Below are positions 27,105 through 35,660 of a stretch of DNA of 64,000 nt, in pieces. This DNA is from JBMYTN01 sp049604415. Lineage in GTDB: Bacteria > Pseudomonadota > Alphaproteobacteria > Rhodospirillales > Rhodospirillaceae. The stretch's first letter is position 1. The number at the start of each line of letters is the position of its first letter. A program made the position numbers and the translations under genes. The notes below the pieces were generated by a model. The model worked only from the letters and a program-made list of their open reading frames with translations, had not been told where the DNA came from and searched no databases. The stretch lies in assembly GCA_049604415.1 (NCBI GenBank), contig JBMYTN010000005.1, forward strand, positions 83,512-147,511. The letters run 5' to 3'.

Positions 27105-29348
27105 ATGTCCGAGAGCCGAGGCGGGTTTAGCACAAACAACGCGGCAGGCGAAGGGGAGGCGGGGCAAAGCGTGGCGGAAAAACCGACAGCAGCAGCCTCC
27201 CGGCGGGTGCTCCAGGGGCGGGACCGCTTGGTGCTCTGGGCTCCGGTCTTATTCGGAACCGGGATCGGCCTTTATTTCCAAAGCGCGGAAGAGCCATCGG
27301 CTGCAACCGGCCCGTTGCTGCTATCGGGATGCCTTCTGGTCGGCATTGCGGCCCGAGCGGTGGGTCTCGGGCGTTCTGTTCTCGTCATGGCGACCTTGGC
27401 GGCTCTATTGGCTGCCGGTTTTACCGCTGCCTCCTTGCGTGCAGCCGCCGTCGAGGCACCACGCTTGACCGAGCGCATCGGAGCCGTGGAGATCGAAGGG
27501 GTTTATGAGCGCGCCGAGGCCATTCCCAGCGGCAAACGGGTGGTGATCGCACCCCATAGCATTGAGCGCTTGTCCGGCGAGCAGGCCCCAAAGCGGATCC
27601 GGATCCGTGTCCGAAGCGCGAGCCACGCGGTCGATGAAGCCCGCCCCGGGGATCTTATTCGGGTGCGTGCAGTACTGTTGCCCCCGCCGGAACCGGTGCG
27701 CCCGGGGGGGTATGATTTTGCATTGGTGCTCTATTTTCAGGGCATCGGAGCCGTTGGCTATGCCCTCGGTCCGCTTGAAAAGATCGACGATGGGTCGCCA
27801 AAACCCGGAACGGTCGCCTCGCTCTGGTCCGCGCGTTTGCAGGATCTGCGGCAAACCATCACCGAGCGTCTGTTGAATGAAGCGCCAGGCGAAACCGGCC
27901 CCCTGGCTGCGGCTTTGGTGACCGGGGAGCGCCGAGCGATCCCGGAGGAGATTCAAGAGGCGTTTCGCAGCGCCGGGTTGGCCCATATGCTGGCCATTTC
28001 CGGCCTGCATATGAGTTTGGTTGCCGGGTTTGTGTTCCTGTTGACCCGCCGGATCCTGGCTCGGATCCCGCTGCTTGCCTTGACCCAGCCGATCAAGACG
28101 TGGGCGGCGGCGGCGGCACTGATCGTGGCAACGGGATATTTGCTGATCTCCGGAGCCGGTTTGCCAGCCCAACGGGCGTTTCTGATGACCACCTTGGCCT
28201 TGGTGGCCATTGCCGTGCATCGCTCACCGTTTTCCTTGCGTTTGGTGGCCCTGGCGGCCTTGGCGGTGCTGGCTTTCCAGCCCGAAGCCTTGCTGCATCC
28301 GGGGTTTCGCATGTCCTTTGCCGCCGTGATCGCCCTCATCGCGGCCTATGAGGGGCTGTCCTTGGCCTATGGTCCCCGCCTGCGGGCAACCAAAACCGGA
28401 TTAAGCCCGGCACAGAGCGCGATCCGATCCGTCCTGCTTTATGGCGGCGGGGTGATTCTAACTTCCTTGATTGCTTGGATCGCCACTGCTCCGTTCGCTG
28501 CAGCGGATTTTAACCGTCTGGCCCCATATGCTCTGTTGGGCAATCTGCCAGCCGTGCCGTTAATGGCCTTCTGGATCCTGCCCAGCTGCTTGATCGCCGT
28601 TTTGGTGATGCCTTTGGGCCTGGAAGGCTTGGTGCTCTCCATCGCTGAACCCGGGTTTGTGCTATGGACCCTGTGGGCGCAATGGGTGGCCGGTTTGCCC
28701 GGATCCGATCTTGCCGTTCCCGCCGGAGCCCCTTGGATGCTGCTGCCCGTGGTATTCGGCGGGTTGTGGCTTTGTCTGGAGCCCAGCCGCTGGCGCTGGG
28801 CAGCACTGCCGGTGATTGGGATTGGGTTGGTGCTGCCCTGGACCGTCACACCGCCGGACCTGCTGATCTCCCGCGATGGCAAAGTGATTGCTGTGCGCGG
28901 TCCCGAAGGTGCCCTGTGGCGCAATCCCAGCCGTGCCGGATCCTTCAGCTGGCAAAACTGGAACCGGGCTTATGGCCCAGTGGCAGGAGCTTGGGCCAAA
29001 CCACCGCGCCTTGGCTCAGACGCCGGATCAATCTCCGACCTGAAGGGCCGGTTGCGCTGTGATGATTTGGGATGTGTTCTTCATCCCAAACTTCCGGAGG
29101 CACGCAGCATCGCTCTGCCACGCCAAAGGGAGGCCCTGGCGGCTGATTGTGCGCTGTCGAGTCTGGTGGTGACCAGCCTTTGGGTTTCCTCGGAAAGCTG
29201 CCATGGGGAGCAGGGCACCGCGCCGAAAATCATTGATGGGCGTGTGCTGCGCAGCGAAGGGGCTCACGCGGTCTGGCTTCGCAATGATGGCAGTTATCAT
29301 ATCGAAACGGTCAAGGATTTGCGCGGGACTCGGCCCTGGGCACCTTAA
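27105..29348 (+). CDS. comEC: ComEC/Rec2-family membrane protein
   Basis: A 747-residue polytopic protein of the ComEC/Rec2 family, the inner-membrane channel for single-stranded DNA in natural transformation. The N-terminal DUF4131 region (about 40-200) with an OB-like soluble part precedes the Competence domain (about 250-560) with the signature AHMLAISGLHMSLVAGFVF. The C-terminal soluble region (about 590-747) has no HxHxDH motif, so the metallo-beta-lactamase domain is degenerate or replaced, as in other alphaproteobacterial homologues. No other competence gene is in view, so a role in DNA uptake here is by family only. It converges on lexA with an 12-base gap. Confidence 0.88.
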   Translation: MSESRGGFSTNNAAGEGEAGQSVAEKPTAAASRRVLQGRDRLVLWAPVLFGTGIGLYFQSAEEPSAATGPLLLSGCLLVGIAARAVGLGRSVLVMATLAALLAAGFTAASLRAAAVEAPRLTERIGAVEIEGVYERAEAIPSGKRVVIAPHSIERLSGEQAPKRIRIRVRSASHAVDEARPGDLIRVRAVLLPPPEPVRPGGYDFALVLYFQGIGAVGYALGPLEKIDDGSPKPGTVASLWSARLQDLRQTITERLLNEAPGETGPLAAALVTGERRAIPEEIQEAFRSAGLAHMLAISGLHMSLVAGFVFLLTRRILARIPLLALTQPIKTWAAAAALIVATGYLLISGAGLPAQRAFLMTTLALVAIAVHRSPFSLRLVALAALAVLAFQPEALLHPGFRMSFAAVIALIAAYEGLSLAYGPRLRATKTGLSPAQSAIRSVLLYGGGVILTSLIAWIATAPFAAADFNRLAPYALLGNLPAVPLMAFWILPSCLIAVLVMPLGLEGLVLSIAEPGFVLWTLWAQWVAGLPGSDLAVPAGAPWMLLPVVFGGLWLCLEPSRWRWAALPVIGIGLVLPWTVTPPDLLISRDGKVIAVRGPEGALWRNPSRAGSFSWQNWNRAYGPVAGAWAKPPRLGSDAGSISDLKGRLRCDDLGCVLHPKLPEARSIALPRQREALAADCALSSLVVTSLWVSSESCHGEQGTAPKIIDGRVLRSEGAHAVWLRNDGSYHIETVKDLRGTRPWAP

Positions 29349-29360
29349 ACCCCGATTGGA

Positions 29361-30161
29361 TCAATAAAACCGCATCAGGCCCACCAGTTTGCCCTGAATC
29401 GCCACTTGGCTCGGTTGATAGATCTGGGTGCGGTGGCTGGCATTGGCTGGCTCCAAGGCGATGGCCGCGGAGCGGCGGCGCAAGCGTTTCAGGGTGGTTT
29501 CTTCCCCCTTCACCAAGGCGCAGACAATGGACCCATTCTCGGCGGTATCGCATTTTTTCAGGATTGCCGTATCTCCATCCAGAATGCCCGCTTCAATCAT
29601 CGATTCGCCTTCCACGATCAGGGCGAAATGCTCGCCGCCGGACACCATCGAGGCCGGAATGTCGATCTGGTCCCCATGGTTGGACAGGGCTTCAATGGGC
29701 AGACCCGCAGCGATCTTACCCAGAACCGGGATCGTAACGGTCTGCGGATCGCCGGGCTGTTCCCTGTTATCGGCATTGGAGGGCGGCGACGCGGCGGGCG
29801 GAGCAGGAGGGGGCGTGTTCTGAAAGCCACCCCGAATGACCTTGGGCGAGAAGGGTGTCACCGATCCGGACTTTGCGCTGTCTTGGTCAGGCAGTTCCGC
29901 ATCATTGGAGGGGGGTACCGGTGCCCCTGCCGGGCCGGAGGAGGCATCTTCAGGGCGGCGCACCACTTCAAGAGCCCGGGCCCGATAGGGCAGACGACGC
30001 AAAAAGCCCCGTTCTTCCAGCCCTTTGATCAAGCGGTGAATGCCGGATTTGGATTTAAGGTTCAGGGCCTCTTTCATTTCGTCAAAAGACGGGGAGACGC
30101 CGGTGGCCCGCAATCGGGCATCAATAAAGTCCAGCAACTGCCGCTGCTTCGAGGTCAGCAT
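29361..30161 (-). CDS. lexA: SOS repressor LexA
   Basis: LexA, 266 residues, which represses SOS genes until RecA-ssDNA triggers its self-cleavage. Residues 1-65 form the winged helix DNA-binding domain; the S24 domain holds the Ala152-Gly153 cleavage site in GKIAAGLPIEA, the nucleophile Ser187 (VEGESM) and Lys225 (ETTLKRL). The linker between them (about 70-145) is some 75 residues, Pro/Ser/Ala-rich and far longer than the few dozen or fewer usual. The gene has a perfect GAAC-N7-GAAC box 66 bases upstream of its start, so it is autoregulated. Its regulon here may include dnaE2. Confidence 0.96.
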   Translation of the reverse strand: MLTSKQRQLLDFIDARLRATGVSPSFDEMKEALNLKSKSGIHRLIKGLEERGFLRRLPYRARALEVVRRPEDASSGPAGAPVPPSNDAELPDQDSAKSGSVTPFSPKVIRGGFQNTPPPAPPAASPPSNADNREQPGDPQTVTIPVLGKIAAGLPIEALSNHGDQIDIPASMVSGGEHFALIVEGESMIEAGILDGDTAILKKCDTAENGSIVCALVKGEETTLKRLRRRSAAIALEPANASHRTQIYQPSQVAIQGKLVGLMRFY

Positions 30162-30227
30162 AAACCCGTCTCCACATCATTGAACCACCGCCATTCCCAA
30201 CAGATCCCAACCAATAGACTAAAGCGA

Positions 30228-30242
30228 GAACCAAACCGGAAC
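30228..30242 (-). promoter_or_regulatory. LexA (SOS) box upstream of lexA
   Basis: GAACCAAACCGGAAC is an exact match to the alphaproteobacterial LexA operator GAAC-N7-GAAC. It ends 66 bases upstream of the lexA start codon, the expected place for autorepression. Confidence 0.88.
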
Positions 30243-30253
30243 GACTGAGCCTT

Positions 30254-30268
30254 GTTCTACTTTTGTTT
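30254..30268. promoter_or_regulatory. Possible second, degenerate LexA box
   Basis: GTTCTACTTTTGTTT matches GTTC-N7-GTTC at 7 of 8 fixed bases and lies 11 bases beyond the perfect box. It could strengthen repression, or be chance. Confidence 0.4.
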
Positions 30269-30343
30269 TCGCTTTGGGTCAAGGGGAGAGGTAAGGGTTT
30301 TGATTATTTCGATGTCAAAAAGGGGGTCTTCTAGGCTGCGTGG

Positions 30344-31147
30344 TTAAGCGGCTGGGCTCAGCACAGCGGTAACGGCGGCTCCGACATCCGTTTGGCGCAT
30401 GAAATGTTCCCCCATTAGGAAGCGTTGCGCCCCCACGGCGGCCATGCGATCCAAATCTGCCCGGGTCTTTAGGCCGGATTCGGCGATCAGCACCCGGTCG
30501 TTTGGCACCATAGGGGCCAAAGCCTCGGTGGTGGCCAAATCGGTGACCAGGGTTTTCAGATTGCGATTGTTCACCCCTATCAGCGGTGTTTTGAGCACTG
30601 CAAGGGCCCGGTCCATTTCCGGGGCGTCATGGACCTCGGCCAGCACATCCATCCCCAACTCAAAGGCAGCGGCTTCCAATTCGGCGGCTTCACTGTCTTC
30701 TAAGGCTGCTAGGATCAGCAAAATGCAATCGGCCCCCCAGGAGCGCGCCTCCGGGATCTGGTAAAGGTCGACCATGAAATCCTTGCGCAGCACCGGCACA
30801 TCAACAGCAGCCCGTGCGGCCTGCAAATGGGCCGCCTCGCCTTGGAAATAGGGCCCGTCGGTCAATACGGACAAACAAGCCGCACCGGCGGCGCAATAGG
30901 TTTGCGCCAGGGCGGGCGGGTCGAAATCCGGGCGAATCAACCCCGCTGAGGGCGAGGCTTTTTTGATCTCGGCAATAAGAGCGTAGTGGCCCGCATCGGC
31001 CTTGTTGCTCAAGGCCTTGGCAAATCCCCGGGGAGGAGAGCCGTTGGCGCGAATGGCATCCTCAAGGGCGGAAACCGGCCGGGCGGCTTTACGCCGCAGG
31101 ACCTCTTCGCGGGTGGTATCGCAGATTTTTTTCAGAACGTCGGACAT
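30344..31147 (-). CDS. trpC: Indole-3-glycerol phosphate synthase
   Basis: TIM-barrel enzyme of 267 residues that closes the indole ring in tryptophan synthesis. ALIAEIKKASPSAGLIRPDF, VPVLRKDFMVDLYQI, LIGVNNRNLKTL and VLIAESGL are the phosphate- and substrate-binding loops with catalytic lysines and glutamates. MSDVLKKIC at 31147 is the usual start of alphaproteobacterial TrpC; an ATG at 31165 overlapping the trpD stop (ATGA) is the alternative. It is third in trpG-trpD-trpC. Confidence 0.96.
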   Translation of the reverse strand: MSDVLKKICDTTREEVLRRKAARPVSALEDAIRANGSPPRGFAKALSNKADAGHYALIAEIKKASPSAGLIRPDFDPPALAQTYCAAGAACLSVLTDGPYFQGEAAHLQAARAAVDVPVLRKDFMVDLYQIPEARSWGADCILLILAALEDSEAAELEAAAFELGMDVLAEVHDAPEMDRALAVLKTPLIGVNNRNLKTLVTDLATTEALAPMVPNDRVLIAESGLKTRADLDRMAAVGAQRFLMGEHFMRQTDVGAAVTAVLSPAA

Positions 31148-31161
31148 CAACACACCACCGA

Positions 31162-32199
31162 TCAAGCCGTAGGAGGGGTCGCATTGGTGATCGCGACCAT
31201 TTTGGCCAGGGCGGCCTTGGCCCGACCGCTGTCAATGGCGTCCGCTGCGATGCTCACCCCGGCTGCCAAATCTTCGGCTTTGCCAGCGACAATGAGGGCA
31301 GCCGCAGTGTTCATCAGCACGATGTCGCGATAGGCCCCGGTTTCACCGTCCAACAATGCTGTCAAAGCCGCCGCATTGACCTCTGGAGTGTCCCCCTTCA
31401 GGTCTTCCGGAGCAGCGCGGGACAGGTCTGCCTGTTCCGGTGTGATCTCAAAACTGGTGACCGTGCCGTTTTCCAAGGCACTGACAAAGGTCGCTCCGGT
31501 GGTGGTGACCTCGTCCAAACCGTCGGCCCCATGGACCACCCAGGCCTTTTCGGTTCCCAAACGACCCAAAACATGGGCCAGCGGCTCAACCCAGTCTTTG
31601 GAAAACACGCCGAGCAGAAAGCGCTTGGCTCCGGCAGGGTTGGACAAGGGGCCTAACAGATTGAAGATGGTCCGGATGCCCAACTCGACCCTTACCGGCC
31701 CCACATGGCGCATGGCCGAATGGTGGCGCTGGGCAAACATGAACCCAATGCCCGCTTCGGCAATGGCCTGTTCCACCTGGGCCGGGGGGGCATCCAAATT
31801 GACCCCCAGGGCGGCCAGGACATCGGCGGACCCGCTTTTCGAGCTAGCCGCCCGGTTGCCATGTTTGGCAACGGTCAAGCCACAGGCGGCACAAACGATG
31901 GCGGCCGCAGTGGAAATATTCCAAGTCTTGCCGCCATCACCGCCGGTCCCAACCACGTCAATGGCATCGGCCGCTGCCTTGATCGGAGTGGCTTTTTCCC
32001 GCATCACCCGGGCCGCACCGGTAATTTCCGCCACCGTTTCGCCCCGGACCCGCAACGCGGTCAGGAAGGCCGAGATCTGCACCGGTGTCGCGGCCCCGGA
32101 CATGATGATGTCAAAGGCTTGGCGGGCTTCGTCTTCACTGAGGGTTTCAGCATTGGTGACGCGGGCAATCAGCGCCTTCAGCTCTGGGGAAGCGGTCAT
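31162..32199 (-). CDS. trpD: Anthranilate phosphoribosyltransferase
   Basis: TrpD, 345 residues, transferring phosphoribose from PRPP to anthranilate. The glycine-rich PRPP loop DVVGTGGDGGKTWNIST and KHGNRAASSKSGSADVLAALG, with FMFAQRHHSAM and RTIFNLLGPLSNPAGA, are textbook family segments. It lies 60 bases after trpG on the same strand and just before trpC. No TrpG domain is fused to it. Confidence 0.97.
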   Translation of the reverse strand: MTASPELKALIARVTNAETLSEDEARQAFDIIMSGAATPVQISAFLTALRVRGETVAEITGAARVMREKATPIKAAADAIDVVGTGGDGGKTWNISTAAAIVCAACGLTVAKHGNRAASSKSGSADVLAALGVNLDAPPAQVEQAIAEAGIGFMFAQRHHSAMRHVGPVRVELGIRTIFNLLGPLSNPAGAKRFLLGVFSKDWVEPLAHVLGRLGTEKAWVVHGADGLDEVTTTGATFVSALENGTVTSFEITPEQADLSRAAPEDLKGDTPEVNAAALTALLDGETGAYRDIVLMNTAAALIVAGKAEDLAAGVSIAADAIDSGRAKAALAKMVAITNATPPTA

Positions 32200-32259
32200 C
32201 GAATGGGTTCCATTAGGGGAATGGGACCGCCAAATGCAGGCCCCATGATAACAGGCGGG

Positions 32260-32898
32260 TTAGGCAGCAGATTTGGTCTTCAGGGCCAAGGGATCCAAGG
32301 GGGCCACCGGCAATCCGGCCAAGCTCAGGAAATTGGCCATGATCTCATGACCCCAAGAAGTCATGATGCTCTCAGGATGGAATTGCACCCCATGGATCGG
32401 CAGGCTCTTGTGGGACAGGCCCATAATCTCGCCGCCCTCGCTCCACGCCGTGACCTCCAGGCAGTCGGGCAGGCTGGCTTGCTCGACCAGCAAGGAGTGA
32501 TAGCGGGTGGCAGCAAAGGGCTGCGGCAAGCCTTGGAACACTCCGCCATTCTTATGGTGCATTTGGTGCACTTTGCCATGGACCGGCATATTGGCCCGGA
32601 TCACGGAACCGCCAAAGGTCTGGCCAATGCTTTGATGGCCCAAGCAGACGCCAAATATCGGCAGGGTTTCCTTGGCCGCGTCGATCAGATCCAGGCAAAT
32701 GCCCGCCGTATCAGGGGTCGCCGGGCCGGGCGAAATCACCAGCGCGTCGGGCTTTAGGGCCAGCGCATCCGCCACCGTCAGGCTGTCATTGCGATGCACC
32801 ATGCATTCGACGCCCAACTGTCCTAGATAATGATGGAGGTTATAGGTGAAGCTGTCATAGTTATCGATCAGCAAGACCGTAGGGGACTGTTGGGACAT
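32260..32898 (-). CDS. trpG: Anthranilate synthase component II (glutamine amidotransferase)
   Basis: Class I amidotransferase of 212 residues that feeds ammonia to TrpE. LLIDNYDSFTYNL opens the protein; FGVCLGHQSIGQ holds the nucleophile Cys85 and VQFHPESI the His-Glu pair. The ATG at 32898 (MSQQSPTVLLID) follows GAAAGAG; a longer frame upstream is not conserved-looking. It may also serve 4-amino-4-deoxychorismate synthesis, as TrpG often does. Its partner trpE is not adjacent but 5.3 kb away, past copA, the deacetylase, copZ and the SDR gene. Confidence 0.96.
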   Translation of the reverse strand: MSQQSPTVLLIDNYDSFTYNLHHYLGQLGVECMVHRNDSLTVADALALKPDALVISPGPATPDTAGICLDLIDAAKETLPIFGVCLGHQSIGQTFGGSVIRANMPVHGKVHQMHHKNGGVFQGLPQPFAATRYHSLLVEQASLPDCLEVTAWSEGGEIMGLSHKSLPIHGVQFHPESIMTSWGHEIMANFLSLAGLPVAPLDPLALKTKSAA

Positions 32899-33041
32899 GG
32901 CTCTTTCGCTTGTTCTCTCAAGGACGGTCTTTTCTGACGATGCGTTGCTGCGCGGCCCAATCCGTTGATGGATCGCAACGCCACCGGTCATAGCGGTGCG
33001 GTAGCAAGGCAGGGCCGGACACAGATCACGCGTTAAGAGTG

Positions 33042-33061
33042 CCTGGAGCAGGCTGTCCAGG
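33042..33061. promoter_or_regulatory. Inverted repeat between trpG and copA, MerR-type operator possible
   Basis: CCTGGA and TCCAGG form a perfect 6-base inverted repeat with an 8-base spacer. On the minus strand it follows TTGACC at the place where CueR-type operators sit between -35 and -10, but the -10 is poor and this strand leads to trpG, not copA. A copper-sensing role is therefore unproven. Confidence 0.3.
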
Positions 33062-33127
33062 TCAAGGGGGCCAAGCGCGCGGCTTGTTAGGCCGCAGCGT
33101 CGCAGCAGATTAAAAAGGGGTTGGGCC

Positions 33128-35509
33128 GTGAACCATCACGCGACCATGACAGAGCCAGATCCGAAGGCAGCCAAGGCGGCCACACCGGATACCTCTCCGG
33201 AAGACGCCTCCGCTCGCCCAGTGTCCCTGGTGATCTCCGGCATGACCTGTGCGGCCTGCTCAAGCCGTCTGGAACGGGTCTTAAAGAAAGTTCCAGGCGT
33301 CACCCAGGCAGCGGTCAACCTGGCAACGGAGAAAGCGGAAATTCACTTACCCGGCGGCGCAGATCGGGTCGATGATTTGGTCCGCGCGGTGGAAAAGGCC
33401 GGTTTTGGTGCCGTTCCCCTGGAAGATCCCAGTTTGGCCGGTGGCGGCGATGGTTTGTCCAATGCTCTGGCGGCTGAGGAAGAGGCCGACCAGGCCCGCC
33501 AAGCTCTTCTGCGGCAGGAAATGCGGCTGTTCTTGCTCTCAGCCGCCCTGACGATCCCGCTGGTCTGGGACATGGTGGCCCATATGGCCGGTTGGCCCCA
33601 GGCCCGGATCTCACCCGAATTCCAATTGGTTTTGGCGACCTTGGTCCAAGCGGTTGCGGGTCCTCGGTTTTATCGGGGTGCCTGGAAGTCCCTGAAGGGC
33701 GGGGCAGGCAATATGGATGTGCTGGTCGCCTTGGGCACAACGGCGGCCTGGGTGCTCAGCACCATTCGGGTTGTCACTGGCGACGCTGCAGCAGGGCTGT
33801 ATTTCGAAGGGGCCGCTGTGGTCCTGACCCTGGTGTTGCTGGGCAAAGTGATGGAAGCCAAAGCCAAAGCCGGGGCAGCCTCGGCGTTGCGCGGCCTGAT
33901 GCGTCTACGGCCCGAGATCGCCCATGTGGAAGTGGCGGGCGAGGACGGGGTGCGGATCGAGGATCGTCCCGCCGCACAGCTTGTGGCTGGCATGGTGGTT
34001 CTGGTTCGGCCTGGCGAAACCGTGCCCGCCGATGGCGTGATCCTCTCCGGCCACAGCGCCTTGGATGAGAGCATGCTGACGGGAGAAAGCCTGCCGGTGG
34101 CCCGAGGGCCGGGGGAGACGGTGATTGGCGGTTCGGTGAATGGCGAGGCCGCCTTGCGTCTGCGCATTGAAGCCGCCGGGGCCGATGCGGTCTTGGCCCG
34201 CATTGTCCGTTCCGTGGAGCAGGCCCAGGCCAGCAAGGCCCGGATCCAGGCCTTGGTCGACCGGGTCTCCGCCGTTTTTGTGCCTGCCGTTGTATGCCTG
34301 TCGGTGATCTCAGGACTGGTCTGGATCGGGTTGGGCCAGACCGAAACGGCCCTGGTAGCAGCCATTTCAGTGCTGGTCATCGCCTGTCCCTGTGCCTTGG
34401 GCTTAGCCACTCCCACCGCCGTTATGGTCGGCACCGGTCTTGCCGCCCGGCGCGGTATTCTGATCCGGGACGCCGAAGCCCTGGAGCGGATCGATAAGGT
34501 CTCGGTCATCGCCTTTGACAAAACCGGCACCTTGACCGAGGGCAAACCCCATGTGGTTAGGCTTGTCGCCGAAACCGGCAGTGCTGAAGACGCCGAGCAC
34601 ATGCTGGCCTTGGCCGCTGCGGTGCAAACCGGCAGCGCCCATCCCCTGGCTGAGGCTATCCGCCAACATGCCGAGGACAGAGCCTTATCCCTGCCGCAGG
34701 CGGAGGATTTTATCGCGACGCCCGGGCGCGGCGTGTCTGCGCAGGTGGGCGGCGCTGGGCGCATTCTGATCGGCAACGCCCCCTATATCCTGGAGCAAAC
34801 CGGCCTGAAGCCCGGCGAGCGTGTTTTGGCGGCAGCGGTTGCGGAAGAAGAGCAGGGGGCGAGCATTGCCTGGGTTGCCCAGGCGGCTGCACCCGGTTCG
34901 GTAAAGGGTGGGGTGCCCAAGACGGCGGTTCTGATCGGATTTATTGCCTTGCGCGATCAGGTTCGCAGCAGTTCTGCGCCAACCATCCGAACCCTAAAAG
35001 CCATGGGGCTGCGCCCGGTGATGCTGACCGGCGACAACCCGCGCGCAGCCCGGGCCATCGCCCAGGAGGTCGGGATTGCGCCGGACGATGTCCGCTCCGA
35101 GCAAACACCGGACTCCAAGGCCGAAACCCTGGCCGCGCTGCGCCAGGGTGGTGCGTCGGTGGCCATGATCGGCGATGGCATCAATGATGCGCCCGCATTG
35201 GCCTTGGCCGATGTGGGGGTGGCCATGGGCTCGGGCACCGATGTGGCGATGGAGGCCGCTGGGGTCACCCTGATGCGCGGTGACCCGGCTGCCTTGCCCG
35301 GAGCCATTGATTTGGGCCGGGCCACCTATCGCCGAATCAAGCAGAATTTGGGTTGGGCTTTCGGCTATAATGTTGTCGCTTTGCCGCTGGCGGCGGCTGG
35401 TCAGCTCGATCCCATGGTGGCGGGAGCGGCGATGGCCTTTTCCAGCGTGTCTGTGGTGTTGAGCTCTTTGGCCCTGAAATTCCGCAAACCAGTGTTGGTT
35501 GGGTCGTGA
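33128..35509 (+). CDS. copA: Copper-exporting P1B-type ATPase
   Basis: Heavy-metal P-type ATPase of 793 residues that pumps Cu(I) out of the cytoplasm. One N-terminal metal-binding domain has GMTCAAC (Cys41, Cys44). The transmembrane metal site is CPC at 420-422, typical of Cu(I). DKTGT starts at Asp464 (phosphorylation), SAHPLAEAI is the nucleotide-domain HP motif and GDGIND is at 682-687. Eight membrane segments are expected. The GTG at 33128 is chosen for AAAAGGGG 7 bases upstream. A copZ-like chaperone lies 1.7 kb downstream on the same strand, so this is a copper-detoxification pair. No merR/cueR-like gene is nearby. Confidence 0.95.
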   Translation: MNHHATMTEPDPKAAKAATPDTSPEDASARPVSLVISGMTCAACSSRLERVLKKVPGVTQAAVNLATEKAEIHLPGGADRVDDLVRAVEKAGFGAVPLEDPSLAGGGDGLSNALAAEEEADQARQALLRQEMRLFLLSAALTIPLVWDMVAHMAGWPQARISPEFQLVLATLVQAVAGPRFYRGAWKSLKGGAGNMDVLVALGTTAAWVLSTIRVVTGDAAAGLYFEGAAVVLTLVLLGKVMEAKAKAGAASALRGLMRLRPEIAHVEVAGEDGVRIEDRPAAQLVAGMVVLVRPGETVPADGVILSGHSALDESMLTGESLPVARGPGETVIGGSVNGEAALRLRIEAAGADAVLARIVRSVEQAQASKARIQALVDRVSAVFVPAVVCLSVISGLVWIGLGQTETALVAAISVLVIACPCALGLATPTAVMVGTGLAARRGILIRDAEALERIDKVSVIAFDKTGTLTEGKPHVVRLVAETGSAEDAEHMLALAAAVQTGSAHPLAEAIRQHAEDRALSLPQAEDFIATPGRGVSAQVGGAGRILIGNAPYILEQTGLKPGERVLAAAVAEEEQGASIAWVAQAAAPGSVKGGVPKTAVLIGFIALRDQVRSSSAPTIRTLKAMGLRPVMLTGDNPRAARAIAQEVGIAPDDVRSEQTPDSKAETLAALRQGGASVAMIGDGINDAPALALADVGVAMGSGTDVAMEAAGVTLMRGDPAALPGAIDLGRATYRRIKQNLGWAFGYNVVALPLAAAGQLDPMVAGAAMAFSSVSVVLSSLALKFRKPVLVGS

Positions 35510-35660
35510 ACCGAATTAAGGGATCCTAAAGGCGAGGCACATAACACTGATGTGTTCGAAAAGGCGTTGAACCGTTGAACGTAGCGCTTGTTTCTGGCCC
35601 GATAAAAACACTACGTCAGTTGGTCAGATCTGAATAAGCGCAAGACAAGGGTTATTGGCA

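Noticed and set aside
35566..35580. GTTGAACCGTTGAAC upstream of the deacetylase gene as a LexA box
   Set aside because: The GAAC repeats are only 4 bases apart, not 7.
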